Positions 56,391 to 64,000 of a DNA stretch of 64,000 nucleotides are shown here, one piece after another. The DNA comes from Gammaproteobacteria bacterium (GTDB lineage Bacteria > Pseudomonadota > Gammaproteobacteria > UBA6429 > Thiohalophilaceae): assembly GCA_016125505.1 (NCBI GenBank), contig WGLP01000002.1, forward strand, positions 992,001 through 1,056,000, given 5' to 3'. Position numbers and translations under genes: made by a program. Position 1 is the first letter of the stretch. The number at the start of each line of letters is the position of its first letter. Below the pieces are notes generated by a model. The model searched no databases. It was not told where the DNA came from and saw only the letters and a list, made by a program, of their open reading frames with translations.

Positions 56391-57272
56391 TCAAGAATGT
56401 TCGCCCCAACGCAGTTTGGTGCGCAGGACCTGGAAATGATTATATTCCGGCGGGTGAATCAGGCGTACCCGTTTCGGATGGCGTTTGACCCGGATCACAT
56501 CGCCCGGTTGTATCGCCATGCTGATTTGGCCGTCACAGGAGACCTGTGAGTGCGGGCAGGAGGAATCCTGAACGCGCATCTCCACTTCGCAATTGCCGTC
56601 AAAGACATAGGGCCGGTAGTTCATGCTGTGCGGACAGATCGGCACGATCACCATGGCATCCATGTCCGGGTCCATGATGGGGCCACCGCCGGAAAGGGCG
56701 TAGGCGGTCGAGCCGGTGGGCGTGGCGATGATAAGGCCATCGGAACGCATACTATTTAAAAGCCGCTCGTCGATGTAGGTATCGACTTCGATCATGCGCG
56801 CCACTTCCCACTTGTGTACGACCACATCATTAAAGGCGTGATTGACGCGTAATGGTCCGCGCGCATTACCGATGCTGACGATCAGCATGATGCGTTGTTC
56901 TTCCAGGTAGTTGCCCGAAAAGATTTCTTCCAGGCGGGCATGCATTTGATCCGGGGAAATGTCCACCAGGAATCCCAGACGACCGAGGTTGATCCCGAGC
57001 AGGGGGACATCGTGGTCGATCAGGGAACGGGCGGTGTGTAGCAGGGTGCCGTCACCGCCGATGGAGATCACCAGATCGCAGGTCTCGCCGAGATGCGCGC
57101 TATCGCAGGTCGGGAAATTGTGGTGAATCAGTAAATTGGCGGCAGTCCGGCGTTCGATACTGATTTTGCAACCGAAACTCACCATCAGCTCGGCGAGGCG
57201 CAACAAGGTATCGGCTACCCGTGGGTCGCCCTGCTTGGCTATGAGTCCGACGTGCTTGAATTTGCTTTTCAT
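56391..57272 (-). CDS. nadK: NAD kinase
   Basis: 293 aa from the ATG at 57270-57272. NAD kinase makes NADP from NAD and ATP (or polyphosphate). Family motifs are present: VISIGGDGTLLHTARSL, GINLGRLGFLVDIS and ATPTGSTAYALSGGGPI. It is divergent from hrcA, the common arrangement next to grpE and recN in Gammaproteobacteria. Confidence 0.95.
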   Translation of the reverse strand: MKSKFKHVGLIAKQGDPRVADTLLRLAELMVSFGCKISIERRTAANLLIHHNFPTCDSAHLGETCDLVISIGGDGTLLHTARSLIDHDVPLLGINLGRLGFLVDISPDQMHARLEEIFSGNYLEEQRIMLIVSIGNARGPLRVNHAFNDVVVHKWEVARMIEVDTYIDERLLNSMRSDGLIIATPTGSTAYALSGGGPIMDPDMDAMVIVPICPHSMNYRPYVFDGNCEVEMRVQDSSCPHSQVSCDGQISMAIQPGDVIRVKRHPKRVRLIHPPEYNHFQVLRTKLRWGEHS

Positions 57273-57377
57273 TGTTCTGAATTCCACTTGCGGGCAACGT
57301 TAGCACAACCGCGACCGCCGATGCCATGAATCCCATCTCTTGACGGACCAAATCCCGGCTTGCTAGTTTCTTTTCTA

Positions 57378-57404
57378 TTAGCACTCTACATTTGTGAGTG
57401 CCAA
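57378..57404 (+). promoter_or_regulatory. CIRCE operator (HrcA binding site)
   Basis: TTAGCACTC (57378-57386), nine bases, GAGTGCCAA (57396-57404): one mismatch to the canonical TTAGCACTC-N9-GAGTGCTAA. It lies directly before hrcA, so it regulates hrcA itself. No CIRCE is seen before grpE, dnaK or dnaJ. Confidence 0.95.
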
Positions 57405-57409
57405 GCCCA

Positions 57410-57415
57410 TATAAT
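57410..57415 (+). promoter_or_regulatory. hrcA: -10 element of the hrcA promoter
   Basis: A perfect TATAAT. The -35 position at the usual 17-base distance falls inside the CIRCE spacer (TACATT, weak), so HrcA bound to CIRCE would block RNA polymerase. The expected start site, about 57422, lies practically at the ATG (57423). Confidence 0.75.
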
Positions 57416-57422
57416 GTAAAAC

Positions 57423-58478
57423 ATGAGCAAAGCCGGGAAACCACAATCGGGCAATCTGTCTGCCGACCGGGCGCAAGTACTGTTGAAGTACCTGGTCGAG
57501 CGCTATATCCGTGACGGACAACCGGTAGGGTCGCGTACCCTGGCCAAGGATTCCGGCCTTGACCTGTCACCGGCCACCATCCGCAATGTGATGGCGGACC
57601 TGGAAGACATGGGCCTGATCCGGTCGCCGCATACCTCCGCGGGCAGGGTGCCGACCGCCAAGGGCTATCGCATCTTTGTCGACAGTCTGCTCACGATCAA
57701 ACCCATGCGTAGCCAGGATGTGGAAAACATCCGGCAAAAGCTCACGATCTCCGGCAACACAGACAATCTCATCAGCCAGGCCTCGGATATGCTCTCCCGT
57801 ATTACCCAACTGGCCGGCGTGGTGACATTACCGCGGCGCGAGCGCGTGCGCCTGCAACACATCGAATTCCTGCCCTTATCAACGCGCCGGGTGCTGGTCA
57901 TCCTGGTGGTCAACGGGCAGGAGGTGCAGAACCGCGTCATCGATACCGAGCGCGAATATTCAGCGAGCGAACTGCAACAGGCCGCGAATTATCTGAACTG
58001 TGAGTGCGCCGGTCTGGAGTTGCAGGATGTGCGCTCACGCCTGTTGGCCAGCATGCAGCAGGCGCGTGACGCCATGCACCACCTGATGCAGGAATCCATG
58101 CGCATCGCGGACCAGATTCTGGACCAGCGCCGTGACGAGGATTATGTATTGGCGGGGCAAACCAACCTGATGAACTATGCCGAGATGTGCGACATCGACA
58201 AGCTGCGGCACCTGTTCCACGCGTTTAACACCAAGCGCGACATCCTGCATATCCTGGATCAATCCATTCACGCCGAGGGCATGCAGATCTTCATTGGCGA
58301 AGAGTCCGGCTACCAAGTGCTGGATGAGTGCTCGCTGGTGATGGCGCCATACAAGGTCGATAACGAAGTGATTGGTGTGCTGGGTGTCATCGGCCCCACA
58401 CGCATGGCCTACGATCGGGTTATTCCTATCGTCGATGTCACGGCAAAAGTCCTCAGCGCCGCCTTGAGACAGGACTGA
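57423..58478 (+). CDS. hrcA: Heat-inducible transcription repressor HrcA
   Basis: 351 aa. Winged-helix DNA-binding domain (QVLLKYLVERYIRDGQPVGS, SPATIRNVMADLEDMGLI) then a GAF-like regulatory domain to the end (YDRVIPIVDVTAKVLSAAL). It represses heat-shock genes by binding CIRCE and depends on GroEL in other bacteria. No ribosome site precedes the ATG, which lies 8 bases after the -10 box, hinting at a leaderless mRNA. Confidence 0.94.
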   Translation: MSKAGKPQSGNLSADRAQVLLKYLVERYIRDGQPVGSRTLAKDSGLDLSPATIRNVMADLEDMGLIRSPHTSAGRVPTAKGYRIFVDSLLTIKPMRSQDVENIRQKLTISGNTDNLISQASDMLSRITQLAGVVTLPRRERVRLQHIEFLPLSTRRVLVILVVNGQEVQNRVIDTEREYSASELQQAANYLNCECAGLELQDVRSRLLASMQQARDAMHHLMQESMRIADQILDQRRDEDYVLAGQTNLMNYAEMCDIDKLRHLFHAFNTKRDILHILDQSIHAEGMQIFIGEESGYQVLDECSLVMAPYKVDNEVIGVLGVIGPTRMAYDRVIPIVDVTAKVLSAALRQD

Positions 58479-58548
58479 ATCAACACCATATACTCACAGA
58501 TTTTTACGCGCCCCGGCGCGCAGACAGAACATTCAAGCGGAGAAAGTA

Positions 58549-59115
58549 ATGAGCGAACAAGAAACTCACTCAGGTGAAATGACGGAAACCGACGGCTCGA
58601 ATGAAGATACCGTGGAGATGGAGGTCGACAAGCAGACTCAGGACGAACTGGGCCAATTGCTGCACCAGGCGGAAGCCAAGGCGCAGGAAAACTGGGACAA
58701 GCTGCTGCGGGTCCAGGCCGAAATGGAAAACGTCCGTCGCCGCGCCGAACGCGATATCGAAAATGCCCACAAATATGCCCTGGAAAAATTCGCGGCAGCG
58801 CTATTGCCGGTAAAAGACAGCCTGGAGCTGGGCACAGTGGCCGCCCAGGATAATGCGGCGGATATTGCCAAGTTGCGTGAAGGCACCGAGCTTACGCTGA
58901 AGATGCTGGGGGATGCCCTGGCCAAATTCGGTATCAGCGTGGTGGACCCGCTGGATCAACCTTTCAACCCGGAATTCCATCAGGCCATGTCCATGGTGCC
59001 GGCGCCGGACAAGGCGCCTAACACGGTGGTCGCCGTGATGCAGAAGGGTTATATGCTCAATGATCGCTTGCTGCGTCCGGCGATGGTCGTCGTTGCCAAA
59101 GATTCGGAAAATTAA
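58549..59115 (+). CDS. grpE: Nucleotide exchange factor GrpE
   Basis: 188 aa. It releases ADP from DnaK. An acidic N-terminal region and a long coiled coil (WDKLLRVQAEMENVRRRAER) precede the C-terminal beta domain (LRPAMVVVAKDSEN). Ribosome site GGAGAAAG before the ATG. It lies 70 bases after hrcA; no sigma32 motif was recognised in that gap. Confidence 0.95.
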   Translation: MSEQETHSGEMTETDGSNEDTVEMEVDKQTQDELGQLLHQAEAKAQENWDKLLRVQAEMENVRRRAERDIENAHKYALEKFAAALLPVKDSLELGTVAAQDNAADIAKLREGTELTLKMLGDALAKFGISVVDPLDQPFNPEFHQAMSMVPAPDKAPNTVVAVMQKGYMLNDRLLRPAMVVVAKDSEN

Positions 59116-59138
59116 GCGAAAAGTCGGGCAAAAAAGGG

Positions 59139-59166
59139 CTTGAACCACTCAAAACAGCCCCTAAAT
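59139..59166 (+). promoter_or_regulatory. Sigma32 (heat-shock) promoter of dnaK
   Basis: CTTGAA (59139-59144), 13 bases, CCCCTAAAT (59158-59166). The -35 is a perfect sigma32 match, and the -10 keeps the CCCC core and the T/A-rich tail. It lies in the grpE-dnaK gap, 58 bases before the dnaK ATG. So dnaK can be switched on by RpoH apart from the HrcA-controlled gene upstream. Confidence 0.8.
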
Positions 59167-59223
59167 ACGTAGTCAGGTAAATATTAGGTTTATTGCTAAC
59201 CATCAGAATTTGGAGAGACAGAA

Positions 59224-61146
59224 ATGGGAAAGATAATCGGCATTGACCTTGGCACCACCAACTCCTGTGTGGCCGTGATGGAAGGCGGCAAACCCAAGGT
59301 TATCGAAAATTCAGAAGGCGATCGCACCACCCCCTCGATCGTCGCGTTCACCAAGGACAACGAAGTTGTGGTCGGCCAATCCGCCAAGCGTCAGGCCGTG
59401 ACCAATCCCAAGAACACCCTGTACGCCGTGAAGCGTCTGATCGGACGTAAATTCACCGATGCCGAAGTCCAGAAAGACATCAAGATGGTGCCCTACAGCA
59501 TCATCAAGGCCGACAACGGCGATGCGTGGGTCGATATCGACGGCAAGAAGATGGCGCCGCCGGAGATCTCCGCGCGCGTCCTGCAAAAGATGAAAAAGAC
59601 CGCCGAGGATTATCTCGGTGAAGAAGTGACCGAGGCCGTGATCACGGTGCCGGCCTACTTCAATGACTCACAACGCCAGGCCACCAAGGACGCGGGCAAG
59701 ATCGCGGGCCTGGAAGTCAAACGGATCATCAACGAGCCGACCGCTGCCGCGCTGGCCTTCGGCCTCGACAAGAAAGAAGGCGATCGCAAGATCGCGGTCT
59801 ACGACCTCGGTGGCGGTACCTTCGATATCTCCATCATCGAGATTGCCGAGATCGACAAGGAACACCAGATCGAGGTGCTGTCCACCAACGGCGACACCTT
59901 CCTCGGGGGTGAAGACTTCGACCTGCGCCTGATCGATTATCTCGTCGAGCAGTTCAAGAAAGACCAAGGCATGGATCTGAAAGGCGATCCGTTGGCCATG
60001 CAGCGCCTGAAAGAAGCGGCGGAAAAGGCCAAGATCGAACTGTCTTCCAGCCAGCAGACCGATGTGAACCTGCCGTACATCACGGCCGACGCCTCCGGCC
60101 CGAAGCACCTGAACATCAAGGTGACTCGCGCCAAGCTGGAGTCGCTGGTGGACGAACTGATTGCGCGTTCCATCGAACCCTGCAAGATCGCGCTCAAGGA
60201 CGCCGGCTTATCTGCTTCAGAAGTCGATGACGTGATCCTGGTCGGCGGTCAGACCCGCATGCCCAAGGTGCAGGAAGCCGTGAAGAATTTCTTCGGCAAG
60301 GAGCCGCGTAAGGACGTCAATCCGGACGAGGCCGTGGCCGTGGGTGCTGCCATCCAGGGCGGTGTGCTCGGTGGCGAGGTCAAGGACGTGCTGCTGCTCG
60401 ACGTGACCCCGCTGTCTCTGGGGATCGAGACCCTGGGCGGCGTCATGACCAAGTTGATCGACAAGAACACCACGATCCCGACCAAGGCCTCGCAGGTGTT
60501 TTCGACGGCTGACGACAATCAGAGTGCCGTGACCGTTCACGTCCTGCAGGGTGAACGCGAGCGTGCCGATGCGAACAAATCCCTGGGTCGCTTCGACCTC
60601 AGCGATATCCCGCCGGCGCCGCGTGGTATGCCTCAGATCGAGGTCACCTTTGATATCGATGCCAACGGTATCCTGCACGTGTCCGCCAAGGACAAGGCGA
60701 CCGGCAAGGAAAACAAGATCGTTATCAAGGCCTCCAGCGGTCTGTCCGACGCGGAGATCGAGAACATGGTCAAGGATGCCGAGGCCCATGCCGCGGAAGA
60801 CAAGAAATTCCACGAACTGGTCAACGTGCGCAACCAGGCCGAAAACCTGATTCACGCTTCCAAGAAGTCCATGGAAGAATTGGGTGGCAAGCTGGAAGGC
60901 GGCGAACGCGCCAGCATCGAAGCGGCCATCAATGACCTGGAAGCCGTGCTGAAGGGCGACGACAAGGACGCTATCGAGGCCAAGACCAAGGCCCTGAGCG
61001 AGGCCTCTGCCAAGATGGCCGAACGCCTGTACGCGCAAAAAGGCCAGGAGGGCGGGGCACAGCCTGGCGCCCAGGCAGGTGGCGCCGGCGCCAAGGACGA
61101 CGTGGTCGACGCCGAGTTCGAGGAAGTGGACGAAGGGAAGAAGTAA
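59224..61146 (+). CDS. dnaK: Molecular chaperone DnaK (Hsp70)
   Basis: 640 aa, standard length. The nucleotide-binding domain starts [20 protein letters not shown] and has [17 protein letters not shown] and [16 protein letters not shown]. The substrate-binding domain and the conserved acidic C-terminus ([16 protein letters not shown]) are complete. A good ribosome site (GGAGAGA) precedes the ATG. Confidence 0.98.
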   Translation: MGKIIGIDLGTTNSCVAVMEGGKPKVIENSEGDRTTPSIVAFTKDNEVVVGQSAKRQAVTNPKNTLYAVKRLIGRKFTDAEVQKDIKMVPYSIIKADNGDAWVDIDGKKMAPPEISARVLQKMKKTAEDYLGEEVTEAVITVPAYFNDSQRQATKDAGKIAGLEVKRIINEPTAAALAFGLDKKEGDRKIAVYDLGGGTFDISIIEIAEIDKEHQIEVLSTNGDTFLGGEDFDLRLIDYLVEQFKKDQGMDLKGDPLAMQRLKEAAEKAKIELSSSQQTDVNLPYITADASGPKHLNIKVTRAKLESLVDELIARSIEPCKIALKDAGLSASEVDDVILVGGQTRMPKVQEAVKNFFGKEPRKDVNPDEAVAVGAAIQGGVLGGEVKDVLLLDVTPLSLGIETLGGVMTKLIDKNTTIPTKASQVFSTADDNQSAVTVHVLQGERERADANKSLGRFDLSDIPPAPRGMPQIEVTFDIDANGILHVSAKDKATGKENKIVIKASSGLSDAEIENMVKDAEAHAAEDKKFHELVNVRNQAENLIHASKKSMEELGGKLEGGERASIEAAINDLEAVLKGDDKDAIEAKTKALSEASAKMAERLYAQKGQEGGAQPGAQAGGAGAKDDVVDAEFEEVDEGKK

Positions 61147-61168
61147 CCTTCTCAAGGTTCGGACGCAG

Positions 61169-61197
61169 ACAGGCGCGAGATACCTCGCGCCTGTTTC
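61169..61197 (+). terminator. Stem-loop terminator after dnaK
   Basis: 11-bp perfect stem ACAGGCGCGAG (61169-61179) with CTCGCGCCTGT (61184-61194), ATAC loop, then TTT. The T-run is short, so termination may be partial. Confidence 0.75.
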
Positions 61198-61198
61198 G

Positions 61199-61373
61199 TG
61201 ACCCCATCTCAAAATTGCTGCACTTGCTGATGCTGGTTTACCCTCCAAGTTATTTAATTGTGGGGTACGATGAAAAATGAACTCAAAATGCTCATTTACT
61301 CCGTGTAAACTCCGCTTTTTCGTTCATTTTTGCCTTGCCTCACCTGCGCTCGCGACATTTTGAGATGGGGTCA
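61199..61373. mobile_element. MITE-like element with 17-bp terminal inverted repeats
   Basis: The ends TGACCCCATCTCAAAAT (61199-61215) and ATTTTGAGATGGGGTCA (61357-61373) are perfect inverted copies enclosing 141 bases with no gene. Inside is a second perfect inverted pair, AAAAATGAAC (61273-61282) and GTTCATTTTT (61322-61331). It is AT-rich compared with its surroundings. No target duplication is obvious. It separates dnaK from dnaJ, which gives an unusually long 268-base gap. A second copy was not found in this window. Confidence 0.6.
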
Positions 61374-61414
61374 TGATTCTTTAAAAACCAACTTGTGGAC
61401 CACATAACACGAAT

Positions 61415-62560
61415 ATGTCCAAACGCGATTATTACGAAATTCTGGGGGTCGAAAAGAACGCCAGCGAGGCCGAGATCAAGAAGGCCTTCAAGCGGCTGGC
61501 GATGAAATATCACCCGGACCGTAACCCCGACAACAAGGAAGCCGAAGAGAAATTCAAGGAGGCCAAGGAGGCCTATGACATCCTGGGCGATGCCCAGAAA
61601 CGTTCGGCCTACGACCAATTCGGCCATGCCGGGGTTGACCCGTCAGCCGGTATGGGCGGCGCCGGTGGCTTTGGTGGTGGCGCCAGTTTCTCCGATATCT
61701 TTGGGGATGTCTTTGGTGACATCTTCGGCGGGGGCCGTGCCCGGGGTGCCGGGGGTTCGCGGGCCTTCCGTGGCGATGACCTGCAATACAATCTCGAGCT
61801 CAGCCTGGAGGATGCCGTGCGCGGTACCCAGGTGGATGTCCGTATCCCGACCCATGTGGCCTGTGATGAATGCGGTGGGAGCGGCGCCAAGAAGGGCTCG
61901 ACGCCCAGCACCTGCCCTACCTGCGGTGGCATTGGCCAGGTGCGTATGCAACAAGGCTTTTTCTCCCTGCAACAGACCTGTCCACGCTGTCATGGCAGCG
62001 GCAAGATTATCAATGACCCCTGTGGCAAGTGTCATGGCCAGGGCCGGGTCCAGAAGCACAAGACCCTGTCGGTCAAAATCCCGGCCGGGGTCGACACCGG
62101 CGACCGAATCCGCCTGAGTGGTGAAGGCGAGGCGGGCGAGCATGGCGGACCGCCGGGCGACCTTTACGTGCAAATCAGCGTGAAGTCACACCCGATCTTC
62201 GAACGCGATGGTGCCGATCTGTATTGCGAGGTCCCGATCAACATGGTGACCGCGGCCTTAGGCGGCGAAATGGAAGTCCCGACCCTGGATGGACGGGTCA
62301 AGCTCAAGATCCCGGCAGAGACCCAGAGCGGCAAGCAATTCCGCCTGCGCGGTAAAGGGGTGCGTTCCGTCCGCGGGAGTCACACCGGTGACCTGTTATG
62401 CAAGGTCCTGGTCGAGACCCCGGTCAATCTGACCAAGCGCCAGAAGGAGCTCCTCGAAGAGCTTAACCAATCCCTGCAAGCGGACAGCGTGCAGCACAGC
62501 CCGCGGTCCTCCAGCTGGCTGGACGGGGTGAAAAAGTTCTTTGAAGACATGAAGTTTTGA
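61415..62560 (+). CDS. dnaJ: Chaperone protein DnaJ (Hsp40)
   Basis: 381 aa. J domain with the HPD motif ([18 protein letters not shown]), a Gly/Phe-rich region ([20 protein letters not shown]), four CxxCxGxG zinc motifs ([32 protein letters not shown]) and the C-terminal substrate domain. It stimulates the DnaK ATPase. It has a weak ribosome site and no clear promoter, with the inverted-repeat element upstream. Confidence 0.97.
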   Translation: MSKRDYYEILGVEKNASEAEIKKAFKRLAMKYHPDRNPDNKEAEEKFKEAKEAYDILGDAQKRSAYDQFGHAGVDPSAGMGGAGGFGGGASFSDIFGDVFGDIFGGGRARGAGGSRAFRGDDLQYNLELSLEDAVRGTQVDVRIPTHVACDECGGSGAKKGSTPSTCPTCGGIGQVRMQQGFFSLQQTCPRCHGSGKIINDPCGKCHGQGRVQKHKTLSVKIPAGVDTGDRIRLSGEGEAGEHGGPPGDLYVQISVKSHPIFERDGADLYCEVPINMVTAALGGEMEVPTLDGRVKLKIPAETQSGKQFRLRGKGVRSVRGSHTGDLLCKVLVETPVNLTKRQKELLEELNQSLQADSVQHSPRSSSWLDGVKKFFEDMKF

Positions 62561-62617
62561 TGGCAACTGCCGTTAAATACTTACTATTCCATACTAAATA
62601 TCCGTGGAAACTGGGCC

Positions 62618-64000
62618 ATGGGCTTACTGGACGATCTCAAACAGCAAGCACAAAAACAACAAGGTGCGACCGGCGGCGAGACACAGCCTGGCGGGACCGA
62701 GGAGTTTTATCGTGACCACGTCAAGTCACGGATGGTCGCGACCTTCAATTTCTTCAACGATCTGATTAACCAGCTCAACTCCATGAATCTGGAGACCCGG
62801 GCAGATTATCCTTTTCGGCCCGACGGCAAGTCAGTGACACTCCTGCAGCAGGGTTACAAGGTTTTCAGTGACGAGATACCCAACCCTCGACAAATCACAC
62901 TGGCGTGTTTTGGTGGGTTGGTAAATCCCGTGGTGTATGAGGTGCAGGGCCGGAGTGCTGTCCTGGCGCAGAGTGAATTACTCGATCGTTACAATTTTAA
63001 ATACGAAAAGCGGGAGCAAAAAGACGCTCGACAAATGGTGACCGGTGCAAAATTCAGACTGGTTGGACCCCTGCAGCTCAAGATCAGTTTGCAATACGAT
63101 GAAAGCAGACAGGTTATCAAACTGCTCGTCTCGAATTTTTCCGGGGCGGGTACCAGTCAGTATCATTTGCGACCTGAACAATTGGATGAGGCCTTCCGGG
63201 ATCTCCTGGGCAGATATCTCCTGCGTAAGGTAGACAGCCTGTTCAGGGAAGAGATATCCGAAGAAGACAGAAAGAAGATACGCGACAGGATGATTGTGGA
63301 GGCGCGAATTCGCGAGCAGGAATTGCTGGAAGCGGAAGCGCGCCGCAATGCGGAGAAAGCGGCGGAAAAAGAAAGGACGGCCAAAGAACAAATCAAGCGT
63401 GCTGTTAATACCCAGAAAGAACAGCTGAAGCGCGTGATGAATTCGCAAGTCGCCAAGGGCAAGGAAAGCCTCAAAGGTATGTTTGATAAGCTGAAGAAAC
63501 AGGTGCAGGCATCGGAGCAGACACCGTCAGTGCAGCCAACACTGTCACCGGCAAGTGCACCGCCAACAAAACCTGCACAAGCGCCTCAACAGGTGACTGC
63601 AAAGACAGTGATGCCAGCGCAAACGAATACCCCGACAACGGTGACAACGCCCGTCACTGCAGGCGTAGCCGCACAAGCCAGAGAGCCAGCGGCGCCGTTA
63701 AAAACAGCAACGCCTAAGAAGCCGACGCAACCGCCAAAAGTGTATAACGCACCACCGAACAATCCATTTTTAAAGCCTGAACCGCCAGAAGAACCACCAC
63801 TGGATACGACTGAACGGGATGCGATGTTAGCAGCAGAAACGCCAGCACCAGCAAAACCTGCGATAGAAAACCCAGCAACAGCAGAGCCATCGGCTACGAA
63901 ATCAGAGCTTGAGCTGGTTCCTCTGACCGAGACCCCGGCTCGCGCGGATATAGCACCGGCACCGGAACCGGATACAACGGAACGGGATGCGCAGTCACCG
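62618..64000 (+). CDS. Unknown protein, cytoplasmic-type, runs off the window end
   Basis: Starts with ATG at 62618 and stays open for 461 codons to the window edge. The N-terminal 210 residues look globular (FYRDHVKSRMVATFNFFNDL, then SVTLLQQGYKVFSDEIPNPR; later SEEDRKKIRDRMIVEARIREQE). A Lys/Glu-rich coiled coil spans about 215-290. After that it is low-complexity, rich in Pro, Thr, Ala and Glu, with a repeated DTTERDA unit (near 63806 and 63969). No signal peptide, no recognised family. It takes the place where dapB or carA often follow dnaJ. Confidence 0.75.
   Translation, partial: MGLLDDLKQQAQKQQGATGGETQPGGTEEFYRDHVKSRMVATFNFFNDLINQLNSMNLETRADYPFRPDGKSVTLLQQGYKVFSDEIPNPRQITLACFGGLVNPVVYEVQGRSAVLAQSELLDRYNFKYEKREQKDARQMVTGAKFRLVGPLQLKISLQYDESRQVIKLLVSNFSGAGTSQYHLRPEQLDEAFRDLLGRYLLRKVDSLFREEISEEDRKKIRDRMIVEARIREQELLEAEARRNAEKAAEKERTAKEQIKRAVNTQKEQLKRVMNSQVAKGKESLKGMFDKLKKQVQASEQTPSVQPTLSPASAPPTKPAQAPQQVTAKTVMPAQTNTPTTVTTPVTAGVAAQAREPAAPLKTATPKKPTQPPKVYNAPPNNPFLKPEPPEEPPLDTTERDAMLAAETPAPAKPAIENPATAEPSATKSELELVPLTETPARADIAPAPEPDTTERDAQSP

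Noticed and set aside
60217-61248. 343-codon open frame on the minus strand
   Set aside because: Antisense to dnaK, which is well known to give long antisense open frames.

Overview
The window is chromosomal DNA from a gammaproteobacterium that is probably not an enteric. The evidence is a FleQ-FleSR (Pseudomonas/Vibrio-type) flagellar hierarchy with sigma54 promoters, a CIRCE element in front of hrcA, and the neighbourhood smpB-ratA-rnfH-bamE-fur-recN-nadK-hrcA-grpE-dnaK-dnaJ. A single polar flagellum is likely but is inferred from the regulators only. The gene content does not identify the genus.

Region 1 (1-10126): rod, hook and ring genes flgC(partial)DEFGHI, then a terminator, then flgJKL behind their own sigma54 promoter. 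Region 2 (10281-12116): an orphan membrane histidine kinase and a small unknown protein on the other strand. Region 3 (12117-17911): flagellin fliC with a candidate sigma28 promoter, flaG, fliD (sigma54 promoter), then fliS, a fliT-like gene and a PilZ-like gene (sigma54 promoter). Region 4 (18103-29135): the master regulator fleQ, the two-component pair fleSR (sigma54 promoter) leading straight into fliEFGHIJ, and fliK behind a near-perfect sigma54 promoter of its own. The fliLMNOPQR/flhBAF-fleN block is not here.

Region 5 (29284-39932): a chemotaxis operon STAS-cheY-cheA-cheW-parA-(32-aa ORF)-mcp-cheR-cheD-cheB, then fliA (sigma28). The receptor is soluble: globin, three PAS domains and a signalling domain, with a basic N-terminus and a C-terminal xWxxF tail. 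With a ParA-like ATPase alongside, this looks like a cytoplasmic chemoreceptor cluster that is actively partitioned, comparable to TlpT/PpfA of Rhodobacter. Region 6 (40079-46383): an uncharacterised pair (multi-pass membrane protein plus VWA-like lipoprotein), a DUF1249 gene, a Sel1/SPOR protein, a small lipoprotein, an HDOD protein and a Dyp-type peroxidase broken by one in-frame TGA. Two of these units carry candidate sigma28 promoters.

Region 7 (46400-51624, minus strand): DUF47 and Pit phosphate transport, a beta-CASP metallo-hydrolase, a LOG-family protein, tmRNA (ssrA) and smpB. Region 8 (51753-57272): an NSS-family transporter, ratA, rnfH, bamE, fur, recN, nadK. Region 9 (57378-64000): the heat-shock genes hrcA, grpE, dnaK and dnaJ, with a CIRCE element, a sigma32 promoter and a 175-bp inverted-repeat element between dnaK and dnaJ, and finally an unknown gene that runs off the end.

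The most unusual items are the globin-PAS receptor/ParA/small-ORF module, the membrane protein-VWA lipoprotein pair behind fliA, the TGA-interrupted peroxidase, the MITE-like element and a possibly leaderless hrcA.
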